DNA of 64,000 nt from Gordionus sp. m RMFG-2023 (lineage: Eukaryota > Nematomorpha > Gordioida > Chordodea > Parachordodidae), in the NCBI RefSeq assembly GCF_954871325.1, contig NC_088775.1, positions 56,087,561 through 56,151,560 of the forward strand, given 5' to 3'. Each line of letters opens with the position of its first letter. Within the stretch, counting starts at the first letter, position 1. Positions 1 to 10,539 of the stretch are shown here, piece after piece. The position numbers and the translations under genes were made by a program. The notes below the pieces were generated by a model. It was not told the origin of the DNA and did not search any database. It saw only the letters and a program-made list of their open reading frames with translations.

Positions 1-423
1 AGAAATTTGAGGAATCACTGTCTCTATAGCCCAATATTGCCTTATTGATGGCTATTTAACAATGCTTGTATAAAGGTGAGTTCCGAGAAATTTTTCAATT
101 TCACTACTATTTGTATTTGTTGATTTGCCAGATAATTGAAAAGAATAAATATTTGTTTGCTCTACTAAATTGTTAATAATATCATCGTCTATAAATTTTT
201 TAAAATATTTGTAAGGCAAAATTTCCTTATCAGGTGGAAGCAAAAATTCTTGTTTAAATTCTGTTTTATATTTATATAAATCCTTATTTCGCCATAGGGT
301 TTTCCTATTACTTGGGATATAATCATTATCATAATTTTCCAGTTCCAACCCAATATCTGGTGAAATATCATAGGTCATATTTAGATCAACTACTATGGCA
401 TTTTCAAAGTTCATCCTTCTCAA
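1..423 (-). pseudogene. piggyBac transposase, N-terminal fragment (DDE_Tnp_1_7 type)
   Basis: Reads leftward from an ATG at 423. The middle has the piggyBac N-terminal signature: PYKYFKKF, a DD-rich turn, VEQTNIYSFQ, then SSEIEKFLGTHLY, and after the stop a block reading PSIRQYWA. These match the family pattern P-x-x-Y-F...E-Q-T-N-x-Y...F-L-G...Y-W. A TAG stop near 50 interrupts the frame, but the same frame carries on with the conserved RQYW block, so this is a lightly decayed copy and not a chance ORF. The catalytic aspartates would lie left of the window. Function when intact: cut-and-paste transposition at TTAA. Confidence 0.8.
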
Positions 424-995
424 TATCTACATCAGATATATCTCACTCTGGTATAATACATGTTGAGGTCATCTAAAAATTATTTATAAAATTTTTAAAA
501 AAATATAAAAATAAAATTTTCACTTTCTTAACTTTTTGCAAATATTATAGTGGCTGGAAAATAGCCTATATTCAATTCTTACTATATCATATTTTTATTT
601 AATTTTAAAAAATTTATGGAAAAAATTACATAAGAAAATCCCAATGTTACCAATTTGGATTTTCTTTAAAAAATCATATAAAAAATAGTTATTGTTAATT
701 TTTTTTTTACTAAACAATCTATCATAAAAATATTATTTACCTTTGATTTATATATATTTATATAGAATGGTAATCGACGTAAAAGTGTAAAAATTTTGGC
801 GCCTAAAATACCTAACTTTGAACTTATATTCTGATATAATAAAATAATGATTTTGACAGGTTAATGATAAAATATGAAAGAATAAATATTGTTTTGTAAA
901 TTAATGTGTCTAAATAGCAACCATTCGTTTTTTAAATATAAAAATTAATTGATTAAAAATTTTGATGACAAATGATCTCGCTGGGCGCGAAAGGG
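1..995 (-). mobile_element. piggyBac-like transposon, right end and N-terminal coding part
   Basis: A piggyBac-type element running off the left window edge. Its outer end is at 995, where the minus strand begins CCCTTTCGCGCCCAGCGAG directly next to a TTAA at 996-999, the target site used by piggyBac. The transposase remnant lies at 1-423 on the minus strand. Bases 424-995 are AT-rich untranslated end sequence in which I see no gene. Only one end is present, so the full length is unknown. Confidence 0.75.
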
Positions 996-1107
996 TTAAA
1001 AACAATTGGTATAACATCTAAATATGTATTAATACAATAATTTCTAAAAACAATAAATTTAAAATTAATTAAATTAAATTTCTGGTGGAATTAATAGCAC
1101 TATAAAG

Positions 1108-1557
1108 TAGACCTTCAATTGCCGGGCCGGCCCGAATGCCCATTCCCGGCCCTATTATATTTTCTAGCGGATTTCATCAGGGCCTGGTTTTTTAAAAAAA
1201 ATTTGATGGGCTTGGGCTGGGCTGGGCTTGGAATTAAAACTAATATATTTAAATTTAGATTATTTAAAACAGTTGCTAATTTAATGAAATATTGCCTTTT
1301 TTTTCTTCTAATAATAATAAATTTCAGTGTTGTAAACAAAATGTTTGCCTAAATATATTTAAATATTTTTAATTTTCATATTAAATATAAAAAAATTAAA
1401 TTTTTGTATATGGGCTTCTCTGGGCTTGGAAAATTTTTGTGAAACTAATTATGGGCTTGGGAATTTTTTTTTAACATTACATATGGGCCGGGCTTGGGGC
1501 TAAAAAATTTTTTTACTGCGGGCTTGGTCAAAAAATTAAGGCCCATGAAGGTCTCTG
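1108..1557. mobile_element. hAT-type MITE, GGGCC-rich family, 450 bp
   Basis: Ends are TAGACCTTCAATTG and, inverted, CAGAGACCTTCATGG. The element is flanked by the exact 8-bp duplication CTATAAAG at 1100-1107 and 1558-1565, the size typical of hAT transposons. Inside both ends are GC-rich motifs (GGGCCGG, GGGCTTGG) repeated many times in otherwise AT-rich DNA. It has no transposase. Related copies or fragments lie at 35205-35490, 51915-52090, 52687-53017 and 54219-54731. Confidence 0.85.
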
Positions 1558-1565
1558 CTATAAAG

Positions 1566-1924
1566 AAATAAAAATTAGATTTAAATGCTTAGCTCTAGAA
1601 ATAAAACCATTTCCAAATTTTCATTAGTTCTTAAAATGGGGATCCAATAGAAATTAAATAGGGAAGACATTTTATTCGTATTATTGTCCTAAAATAAATA
1701 AGCGGAAGTATATATTTTATTCATTTTTTTTTTGCTTTAGCTTTATAATACAATTGAAAATATAAATTACAAATTACAAATTGAAAAAATTATAATAACA
1801 AAGTAAATAGTTAGTAAACGATGAATTAGAAAAAAAAATCATAATAACAAAAAAACAATATTGAGCATATATAGTAATATAATAAAAATTACAAACTAAA
1901 TAAAAGTGAAACCAGCACAATTAT
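1566..1924. other. AT-rich stretch, likely LINE 3' untranslated tail
   Basis: No gene seen. From about 1740 it is rich in AAT/ACAAAT runs and sits just 3' (on the minus strand) of the LINE coding remnant. A similar A-rich stretch lies at the same place beside the second copy (32940-33085), so it is probably that LINE's 3' tail. Confidence 0.4.
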
Positions 1925-2690
1925 TCAAAATCCTCTTTCTCTAATCATCAAGAGAGATCGAATTGATAAAATAAGCATAATTAGCGATAAGAATAGCTAT
2001 TGCTATTACTGCTGTAATTATCAGCCTTCGCAGGGATCTCCAGAATTTTTCCTGATTAGGCGGCCAACGTCTTTAAAATTTTTATCCAAATCACCATATG
2101 TGTTAAAGTGGAGCAGATGAGGTGATCTTAAAATTTTGAGCTCTCTTCATCCTTGTTAAAATTGAAAGGGGATTTCGTGTCCAAACAAAAAAATCCCATA
2201 TTATAAACTTTCCTATCAGAACCCCTACCATCGGGAAAGAGACCAGAAGGCTTCAATGAGGTAGGAAAACCAGCTGATAAGTGCAAGAGATATGATTTGA
2301 TTGCACCTAGAGTGCCGGGTTTGCTGACTGGGATTACGATTTCAATGTAAAGGATGAAGCGCCATATTGTCATCATTAGTATGACATTTGCTGCATTTAT
2401 ATGGTAATGAAAAAGGAATGTTGAACCTGTTACATAGAACATAAATGAGCTCGTGATTGTCCAATTCAAGTTTAAGATTCATAGATGAAATAACAGATAA
2501 AAATTCATATCCCCGATCCTTGATAAGTTCAATGATTGTATGTGGTCCTAGCCTAAGGTGAGAGACTCGAAATAAGGTAAGCAACGGAGTTTTTCACAAG
2601 TGGTAAATCCCAATTTTTCTGTTTTACAGAGATTGGAAATATTGTTGTGGTTGTGACGGATTTTGTCCACTCCGTTTTAGAATTGCCCTA
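1925..2690 (-). pseudogene. LINE reverse transcriptase, C-terminal region (copy 1)
   Basis: Minus-strand remnant of a non-LTR retrotransposon. Two overlapping frames (2584-2342 and 2469-2128) carry pieces of the C-terminal domain that follows the reverse transcriptase in one LINE group of aquatic and other invertebrates: a Cys/His-poor version of the C-x-C...H...C stretch ([17 protein letters not shown]), then SAGFPTSLKPSGLF, and a run resembling the usual RPDG...W..G..L.WD.TC.DT block (MGFFCLDTKSPFNFN). At least one frameshift separates them. The same region occurs at 33090-33838 and 56780-57330. The RT core is absent here. Confidence 0.65.
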
Positions 2691-2964
2691 AATTATATAT
2701 AGTAGAATTTTATATTAATGTTTTACCTATAAAAAATTCCCATCACCTTCAATTTTCACCAGGATGGTGGGTTCACCAAGTTGTTTCCCTTATTCTACAT
2801 CTGACAACATTTGGGAGGCTTTAGACCATATATTTTAGCATGATATTTTTTCTTTGTTGTAGGAAAAAAATATCTAGGGATACTTTCTAATTTATTTATT
2901 ATCAAAATATCATCATCCAATTCTGTATACATAATAAATTAAAAAATAAATCAAATATATATAT
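2691..2964. other. no gene seen
   Basis: AT-rich sequence with no frame or repeat I can assign. It lies between the LINE remnant and the tandem unit array. Confidence 0.5.
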
Positions 2965-3395
2965 CTGAAATACAATACCTATGGGGGACTTTGGATCGAC
3001 TAACTCCGCATTGTGTGGATTATTTTCATCATCAAGCCCATTTTGGGAACCAATATCTAAAGGCAATGCATTATTTATAATAAAAGCATTTTATAATAAT
3101 TCTAATATATATCCAAAATACAATACCTATAGGGGACTTTGGATCGACAAACTGCATCATGTGGATTATTTTCATCATCAAGCCAATTTTGGGAACCAAT
3201 ATCTAAAGGCACTGCATTATTTAAAATATAAGCATTTTAAAATAATTCTAATATATATCCAAAATACAATACCTATAGGGGACTTTGGATCGACAAACTT
3301 TGCATCATGTGGATTATCTTCATCATCAGGCCAATTTTGGGAACCAATATCTAAAGGCAATGCATTATTTAAAATAAAAGCATTTTAAAATAATT
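2965..3395 (-). repeat. three tandem copies of a ~147-bp unit resembling a triplicated exon
   Basis: The sequence CAATACCT recurs at 2973, 3121 and 3267, giving periods of 148 and 146 bp, and copies are highly similar over the whole unit. On the minus strand each unit contains an acceptor-like pyrimidine stretch ending in TTTAG, an open segment including GSQNWPDDEDNPHDA, and a donor-like ATAG/GTATTG. The arrangement looks like one exon with its intron edges copied three times. The peptide is not one I recognise. It lies just downstream (minus strand) of the integrase fossil, so it may have belonged to the same transcription unit. Confidence 0.75.
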
Positions 3396-3480
3396 ATACT
3401 GTTATTAATTAAATTTTTGTATCTAAAAATTTTTTACTTCATAAAAAAATTTTCAAAAAATCATTACCATTTTCATTGTT

Positions 3481-4811
3481 TCATACAATAAATTCTTTTA
3501 AATTTGAGAGATTATATTTAGTTTTCAATATGATATTATTTGATGTTATCAATTCATATACACCATGATATACAATAAATAATAATTTATATAATATAAT
3601 ATAATTACCCTTATCAAATATTTTATTGATCAAATATGGGCCTATCCAGGGGTTCAACATTTTCCCCCCTTTCCTATCCAATCTTTTATGGTTCCATGCA
3701 AGAACCTTTGTCCTATAGCAAAAGATTTTGTACCATTTGTTCTTTTTTCATAATCCTTGAGCTGTGCTATACCAATATTTTGTATAGCCAGCTCCGTTAT
3801 TTTCTTGAGATGAGCCATTTTTATATCAAACTCTTCTTTTAAACATTCATCTCTAGTTATTTTTGAACCTCTGGTAAGGCAAATATATCCTCAATTTTGT
3901 TTTGTAACTAAATAATAATTAAAAATATAATAGTAAAAATTATTTCTACTGTAAGAGGACGTCGAGATTTCTGACCATACATCAGTTCATAGGGTGAAAA
4001 TCCCGCGGAAGAGTGTATACAAGAATTGTAGGTGCCACATAGCCCTACTAAAGCATCTGGCTAGTCAGTTGGGATATCCAAAACCGATTTTGCTATTCGG
4101 TTCTGGATTGTTCTGTTAACTCGCTCAACTAAACCATTTGCTTGTGGGTGGTAGGCTTAGGTTATTCGCTGAACAATCCCATAATATGTATGGATTGTAC
4201 AAACATTGTTACAGAATTCCCTACCTTGATCATTAATTTGAATCTTTAATAAATATATATTTTAGTTTTATTAAATTTTAAAAAAATATGCATTATTAGA
4301 TTGATAAAATTCAAATAAGTTATTTTTAATTTTATTACTTCATAACATTGGTGAGTGTTGACAATGATATATAAGGCTTTAGCAACGGATTTGGCTGTTT
4401 TATCCTTAATAGGAATAGCCATTAAATATTTGGAGAAATAGCATATGGCACATGAAATATATTTATAATTCTCTTTAGATTCTGCTGGATTAAATCAATG
4501 CCAATTTGATACCAAGATTTTGGAACTACTTTAATATTGTGCAGCACTTTGAAGTTTTAAACGACTTCTTGATTTTTGACAAACCTCACAGGATTTGATA
4601 AACTCCCTAATGTCTTTATTGCTGCCCAACCAATAAAAGCTGTAAAAAATTGAAAAAGATAATTGCATATTTTTACTTTTCCATTATTATCTGGTTAGTT
4701 TTATTAATCACCAGATGCCCTCCCATAGCTATTCCTGGGACTTTAGATACACCTCCCTCATGTATTCTTTTAATAATATTTTTTTGATCATCTTTAGTCC
4801 ATAAAATCTTT
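3481..4811 (-). pseudogene. Ty3/gypsy-type integrase fossil (partial pol)
   Basis: Minus-strand remnant of a Ty3/gypsy-class integrase. Recognisable parts, from right to left, are the zinc-binding approach with the C-x-x-C region, the catalytic core with its NDQGREF-like block, the AYHPQANG-type region followed by VERVNRT, the SAGFSPYELMYG block, and a C-terminal piece with RKGGK and GPYLI. No LTRs were found. Conserved blocks are separated by several short AT-rich spacers with GT and AG edges, which suggests a spliced, gene-like copy of the kind seen in integrase-derived arthropod genes. It is broken, with roughly a handful of breaks, and old. Its right side is cut by the family A transposon at 4812. 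Confidence 0.75.
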
Positions 4812-5350
4812 CTGGCCCGACCTTTTTAATTTCGATAAAATTTTGCATACTGAGAGAATATCATTAGAAAGCATCGAATCGAAAATTTTAGCCTCCTAGT
4901 ACTCAGTTCCTGAGATATCAATGGTCAAAAGTGCCAAAAATGACCTTTTTTCGAAAAATACGATAAAATTGAGATAAGTTATAAAATAATGATTTTAAAA
5001 ATATGTTATCATTTTGCAAATCTATTAAAGGCCTTTTATTAAATATTAGGGATTTTTTTGAAATAATATTGTTGTGGTTTTTATTTACGTTATAAATTTT
5101 AAACATAAAAACTCCAGGTATTTCGCTTTTCAAATTTTTTTGAATTTAATATTTTCTTATTCTCTAACCTTATATCTATTCATAAAAAAATTTAAACTTG
5201 GGACAACCATGGGTTTTTTAGTTATTGGGATTTAAAAAATAGATGGCGCCTTTTTATAAAATAACGCGTTTTGTTTAGATTATTATTTTTTTTAACTTTT
5301 TTCTATTTTTAAACATAAATAGCAAGATTTTCTATCATTAATATCATGAA
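4812..5350. repeat. left terminal inverted repeat of A1
   Basis: Inverted partner of 6860-7402; long blocks match, with scattered substitutions and small indels. It includes the segment with TAGATGGCGCC, mirrored as GGCGCCATCTA-like sequence in the right arm. Confidence 0.8.
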
Positions 5351-5465
5351 ATGAGATTATTTAGCTGCGGTTATAATCATTTTTTTTTATAAAAAATTTT
5401 AATTTTCGAAAATTTATAAATTTTGTAGATATAATAGATAAATTAAAATTCATGAAAGATATTAC

Positions 5466-6600
5466 CTATTTTCGGTTTTTAATTAGATTTAGTTTTTTTG
5501 ACGCCATTATAATTTCGTGTTGCGATAAATTATATATACGCCCAGTAGCCGTTGATAGGCTAATTATTGTTAAAATATTATTTTTTGGTATGAAAAGGAT
5601 ATCTTGTGCAGCTAGATAAACAAAAGAATTTGCTAGTCTTTTAGGGTGAAAAAAATTAATTTTTACTTCATCTCTAATTACATTCACTTCTTGTACAAAT
5701 CCTAAGCACCAATCGTTTATATATGCACATGTTACATATCCTCTAATCTCATCGATTAACAGATCCTCAATCAAAGGATCCTCACGTGGATATACTATAT
5801 TCTCCACAATAAATGTCTGCAAATTAGAATATAGAAGTGTTGAGTTTAGTTAAACAATTACTCGCCTTAAAATGATTATATAATTCTTTCAAATTATTAA
5901 GAACTAACCTTTTTTGAACGTTCACTCGTTCCCCCTTTTCAATGCTCTCATTTTCCTGGTAATGCCCTACTAACTTCATCACTGCAAATTTTTTTAACAA
6001 TATCAACTGTTTTTGATTGAGATATTTTTGCAGGCTTTCTATTTGGAGTTTAAAAAATCCTCTTTTCTTCTAAAACGATTTTAGGATTATATGCCATATG
6101 ATTATGTAGCGTTGAATGTCGATTTTATTTTATTTGCGCTCCAATTAGGATGCAGAATGGTCAGCAATTCATATTTTTTTATTTTTAGATAAATTAGGAT
6201 ATTGTAATTTCATATTATTGAGTAATATCATTATTATCTTTTGTACCCGATTCTGGATTGTTAATTATTATATCTGAAATAAGCTTTTTATATTTTCGCT
6301 ATCCTTTTTTTTTGATAATTTATTTCGGTTAGTTTTTTTTTGTAAATAGGAGATATTCCAATATCGTTTAAAGTTATATTGATTGTATCTATTAATGTTG
6401 ATGATGTGTTGATATTATTTACATATTTGCTATCAGAATAGTTATATTTTCAATATTTTTTTGTGATAACCGTTTTCGAATTTATCACAAATATAGTGTT
6501 CCGCCTCAATGTTTGGATATTTTGTCATCCACGTCATGACTTTACCCGGGTTCTTTTTATAATTAAAGTGTTTAGATTCTTTAAAAGGATTTAACACATT
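5466..6600 (-). pseudogene. family A transposase remnant, N- and C-terminal parts only
   Basis: Reading leftward from about 6600: an N-terminal stretch (MNVLNPFKESKHFNYKK), a block at 6006-5824 ending VQKRLVLNNLKELYNHFK, then a separate open frame at 5822-5466 (118 aa) with DWCLGFVQEV, NFFHPKRLANSF and TGRIYNLSQ. In the fuller copy at 48660-50340 these flank a catalytic region (with DFENYSF, HPFV and SHGK-like blocks); that region is missing here. The C-terminal domain pattern W-x-G-x-V...HP...F...GR-x-Y recurs in this transposon family, but I do not know its biochemical role. The coding is degraded. Confidence 0.6.
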
Positions 6601-6859
6601 CATATTTATACATTATAAATAATTTTAAAAATAAAAAATATTTGTAAAATAAAAATTAATTAATATTAGGGCAGGTGCATGAAAACCTGCTTTTATCTTT
6701 CAACAATTAATTTTTCTATTTTCTTGTAGGAGATATCGGAATCTTAACTATCTTTTTAGGAAATTTAATCATTTATTATAAAAACAACTAATTTTTACAA
6801 GTTATCAATATAATAATAATAATAAGTAAGCCTATCAAACGATCTATATAATATTTTTT

Positions 6860-7402
6860 CATGATAGTAATGCTGGAAAATCATATTATTTATATTTAAA
6901 AATGAAAAAAAGTTTAAAAAAATAATAATCTTAAAAAAACACTTTATTTTATAAAGGAGCGCCATCTATTTTTGAAATTTTTTTTTAAATCGTAATGACT
7001 AAATAACCCATGGCTGTCTCAAGTTTAAATTTTTTTATAAATAGATATAAGGTTAGAGAATAAAAAAATATTAAATTCAAAATAATTTGGAAAGCGAAAC
7101 ACCTGGAGTTTTCATGCTTAAAATTTATAACGTAAATAAAAACCGCAACAATATTATTTCAAAAAAATCCTTAATATTGACATATAACTTATATTTTTCT
7201 TTATTTTTTAACTTATCTCCATTTTAAAAAATCGTATTTTTCGAAAAAAGGTCATTTTTGGCACTTTTGACCATTGTCTCAGGAACCATGAGTACTAGGA
7301 GGCTAAAATTTCGGATTCAATGATATTTTATCTGCATACAAAATTTTATCGAAATTAAAAAGGTCGGGCCGAAAAGTTATCGATTTGTTATGGAATTACC
7401 CA
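6860..7402. repeat. right terminal inverted repeat of A1
   Basis: Inverted partner of 4812-5350. It keeps the true terminus (…GGAATTACCCA at 7392-7402), which the left arm has lost. Confidence 0.8.
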
Positions 7403-7823
7403 GTTATTAATAAAAATATTACTATTCCTACTTTTAAAAGATATTATATTATTTCTATTAACATCTAAAATTTACTTTTACTTATAGTGTAATACAAATT
7501 TTCATTTTTGAAGGCATTGCATTTCCTAATAAAGTTTGACTTATTAACATTCATTGGAACTTTAGAACATTTTAAGAAGTCATATATCTTTAAAATTGTT
7601 GCTAAAATAATTTTTTAAATAAAAAATATTTTATTAAAAACTTCATAATGCAGGAAATATACTAAAAAAGAATTTCAAATTAAATTGTATTATATAGAAA
7701 TATTTCCAATTTGACTTCGTTCAAATCTGACGTTTTAAATTTGAGAAAATTTAAGCTATTAAGCATATTGAAATTCATAATGCTAGATTTTGAAAAAATC
7801 CATGAGATTTTGAAATATAGAAT
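7403..7823. other. no gene seen
   Basis: AT-rich DNA without an assignable frame or repeat. Confidence 0.5.
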
Positions 7824-7970
7824 AGCCGTGAGATTTTGATTACATGGCCCCCAATGTATTTGAAGCGATAAAAATCAAAATCTCATGAAATCACTTTCAC
7901 ACGGTATTAGCCGTGAGATTTTGATGGTGTGAGATTTCAAAATCTCACGGTAATCACTTTCACACGTTAC
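7824..7970. repeat. two tandem hairpin-forming units (CCGTGAGATTTTGA)
   Basis: Each unit starts GCCGTGAGATTTTGAT and later carries its inverted partner (TCAAAATCTCAYGR), followed by a shared tail TAATCACTTTCACACG-like. In the second unit the 14-base stem CCGTGAGATTTTGA/TCAAAATCTCACGG is perfect with a loop of about a dozen bases. Units lie at about 7824-7905 and 7910-7970. Confidence 0.7.
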
Positions 7971-7975
7971 ACCGG

Positions 7976-8310
7976 GTTCAGCTCGGGTTTAAGAATTTAT
8001 GAATTGATCAAAAAAAAATCTATATTTAAATCATAATTAAAACTAGACATTAATTTGGTATAAAAAATTAATTTTTTATTTTATTTAAAGGCAACTTTAA
8101 AAATACAAAGCGGTCATGTATCAATTTAAAAAATTTTTATTTAGATATATTTCTTTAAATTAACAACCAATATAATAATTTTTACGACTTGTTAACTTTT
8201 TTTTTCTTCTAATTAGTCTTTAAGAATTAAAAAAATTAAACATAAATGGCATAAATGAATTTAGTTGTTTAAAATTTATTATCACTTCACGTAATTAGAA
8301 ATTTGAAAAT
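7976..8310. mobile_element. fragment of a hAT MITE (GGGTTCGG family)
   Basis: From CCGGGTTCAGCTCGGGTTTAA onward this tracks the interior of the complete MITE at 14585-15305 (shared CATAATTAAAA, TTTGGTATAAAAAATTA and ACAAAGCGGTCATGTAT-like stretches). Both ends are missing, so no target duplication can be read. Confidence 0.7.
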
Positions 8311-8894
8311 ATTATAAAATCTTAATAATTTTAATAAATATTCAATAAAAAGTGTTGTTTTGATTGCTAAAATGACTTAATTCACATTTTATGATAAATC
8401 ATTAAACATAATAATTTTTATTATAAAAATATATATAAAATATTATATATAAGGTGTTAAAAATTCAGATATAAAAATATACATAATATGAATAAGTTAA
8501 AAGTTGGGAAAATTTCTTTTTTAATTCAAAAATTTGCTTCTGTTTTCAGCTTCATATTTTTTGGCCTTTTTAGATTTATGAGTTTTTAAATTTTTCCTCT
8601 TTGAGGTATAGGATTGATATTTTCTTTATTTAGAAAATTGTCTAACTATTATTAAATTAATAATATATGTTAGCTGCAATGTGAAATATTCGGCAATGTA
8701 TACATTGCCGGAATATTTTCGGCAATGTGAGGTAGTGGTAGGCAGGGTAATTTTGTTATTTCGGCAAAGTATACATTTGGTATTAATTTATTATTATTTA
8801 ATATAAATTTATTATTATAAATTTATTTTATATATTTTTTTAAATATATTTTAATTTGTTACAATATATTTTTTGATTGATATTTTTTTTTAAT
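8311..8894. other. AT-rich stretch with one perfect 20-bp palindrome
   Basis: No gene seen. At 8691-8710 CGGCAATGTATACATTGCCG is a perfect palindrome, with AATATT nearby on both sides and a further GGCAATGTGAGG and GGCAAAGTATACATT downstream. It may be the collapsed centre of a small inverted-repeat element. Confidence 0.5.
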
Positions 8895-9283
8895 CGAAAC
8901 TAGGTAATTACAAACGTTTGTAAATAAATGCCTTAGAATAATAAATGGAATCTTCTACCCTAATATTATCTCAAATGAAAATCTTTGGAAGAAGTCTAAC
9001 CATACCCAGGTTCACGTGTCTTTAAAAAAGAAACGTCTTACTTTCTTTGCCCATATTTTAAGAAATCATAGCAACAATAGCCTCGTTATTGATGCCATTA
9101 ATTGGTTATACTCCTTTAATGGGAAAACATATTGCAAATATAAGACATTATGGTTCTACAGAGCCTTGAAAGACATAATGGATCTAAACTTAAATTTGAA
9201 GCAATTCCTAAGGCTAAATAAAAACAAAAAATCTATAAAAAAATTACTAAAAATTAAATCGAACTACCTAAACCTCTCATAAT
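8895..9283 (+). pseudogene. LINE reverse transcriptase C-terminus (RTE/CR1-like), with short open frame
   Basis: The frame running into 9283 reads KKSNHTQVHVSLKKKRLTF then FAHILRN, the block found near the C-terminus of endonuclease-RT proteins of RTE/CR1-like LINEs (pattern L-x-x-R-R-L-x-F-x-G-H-x-L-R), followed by a Lys-rich tail and a stop at 9280-9282. Homologous residues begin upstream of the first ATG-like codon, near 8900, so this is the 3' end of a truncated copy. The RT core is not present on this side. Confidence 0.6.
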
Positions 9284-10539
9284 TTTTTTTTTTTCTGTAT
9301 TTTTCAGGTTATTTAATTTCTTCATCTCTCAATTTTACCTCTTGATTTTGTCTTTCACCTTTTCTGTGAATTACTTACTTCACTGACTTCAGCTTTTATT
9401 TATCTTATTGACTTAATATACTAATTTAAATCAGTCCGTCCCATATTTTTAATTAAATATACATTGTACTTCTATGCATTCCCATTATATGAGTTAAGAT
9501 ATATTAATGACATTTTTGAGGAATAGTTTGTGATTTGCGTTTCCTATGTGGGCTAAAATTTTTCTTTGGCTCTTTTTAACTTAGTTTTTGGGTATGTTTT
9601 TGTAATTTTTCCATAGTTTTTGAGTTTGTAATGTTTCTGGGGTAGAGGGTATCCTCTTTTGTTTATGAGACATTTATTTGTTTATAGTCATCTGTTTCTT
9701 TTATTTTATTTATTTATTTTTCTCTTCCCTAGTTTCTTTGGTCTCTCTAACATGTCCGCCCCCTCCATAGACAAATATAGGAATAGTGGATATGTCCTCA
9801 GTCTAGAAATTACCGATTTCTCTCTTATCTTTCATACTTTTTGTATACATTTAAAAGTTTCCACTCGCCTTTGTATTCTAATTTCTCTTCTTCTTTGCAA
9901 CTACTTCCATTATTAAGTATATTTCTTAAATACATTGTGACTACATTTACCCTGTTTCTAACTATAAGTTTTTGAAGTGATTACTTGTTTTTTCTTTAAA
10001 AAAATAAGGAATAAAAAAAAAACTTTTTCTTTTATTATCGCTAGTTAACTAGATCTAACGTCTTTAACTTTTTCAAAACATTACATCTAAATTGAAGTCT
10101 ACATATAATACATTGGTCGTTGCCAGTATTTCTTCTTGTTTTATTTTTATGATCTTTATTTATTTAGGAGTGGCAAGAGTTTAGCCTTGTTTTACTCCTT
10201 TTTACCTTGGAGGTAGGGGATTTTCTTCGTCATTGATTTCGAAGCACAACATGTATTAGTGGTTTTCTGGATCTGGAAGATGTTGGGGTCTTCCCTTTTC
10301 TGACAAAACTGCATGGTTAACATTATCAATAGCTCTGTTATAATTCACAAATGTAAAGCAGAAGGGGGTTTGTACTTAGTTTTTCTGCATGATTATTTTT
10401 CTAAATTAATTTTTGGCTCCAGTATTTTCTTTTCTTGGCCTGTATATACTTATGTATTTTTTTGGGGGGGGGGAAGTTTTTCGGTGTGGGTGATATGCTT
10501 TTTTTGAGTGAACCAAAAATTTTTTTTTTCCATGCTATA
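9284..10539. other. T-rich stretch without recognised gene
   Basis: Long pyrimidine-rich DNA following the LINE coding end. Short open frames occur (for example 9659-9916) but are low-complexity, Phe/Leu-rich and show no family motif. It could be LINE 3' untranslated sequence or an unrelated insertion. Confidence 0.4.

Larger units (their letters stand above)
4812..7402 (-). mobile_element. family A long-TIR DNA transposon, internally deleted copy (A1)
   Basis: Two arms of about 0.54 kb (4812-5350 and 6860-7402) are inverted repeats of each other, sharing landmarks such as AAAAATGACCTTTTTTCGA and GGCCCGACC. The right terminus, read inward, is TGGGTAATTCCATAACAAAT, the same start as copies at 47839 and 35995. 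The left arm lacks the outer ~30 bases and abuts the integrase fossil. Between the arms is a shortened transposase remnant on the minus strand. I could not identify a clean target duplication, so the superfamily is left open. Confidence 0.75.

Noticed and set aside
1115-1352. Overlapping open frames on both strands
   Set aside because: They lie entirely inside a MITE with clear ends and target duplication; composition follows its GGGCC repeats and T-runs.
2981-3388. Plus-strand open frame of 135 codons with internal repeats
   Set aside because: It is the reverse reading of the tandem exon-like unit; splice-like borders and the more protein-like peptide are on the minus strand.
9659-9916. Plus-strand frame beginning with many hydrophobic residues, resembling a signal peptide
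   Set aside because: The stretch is a T-run translated as Phe/Leu; no promoter, homology or splice context supports a gene.
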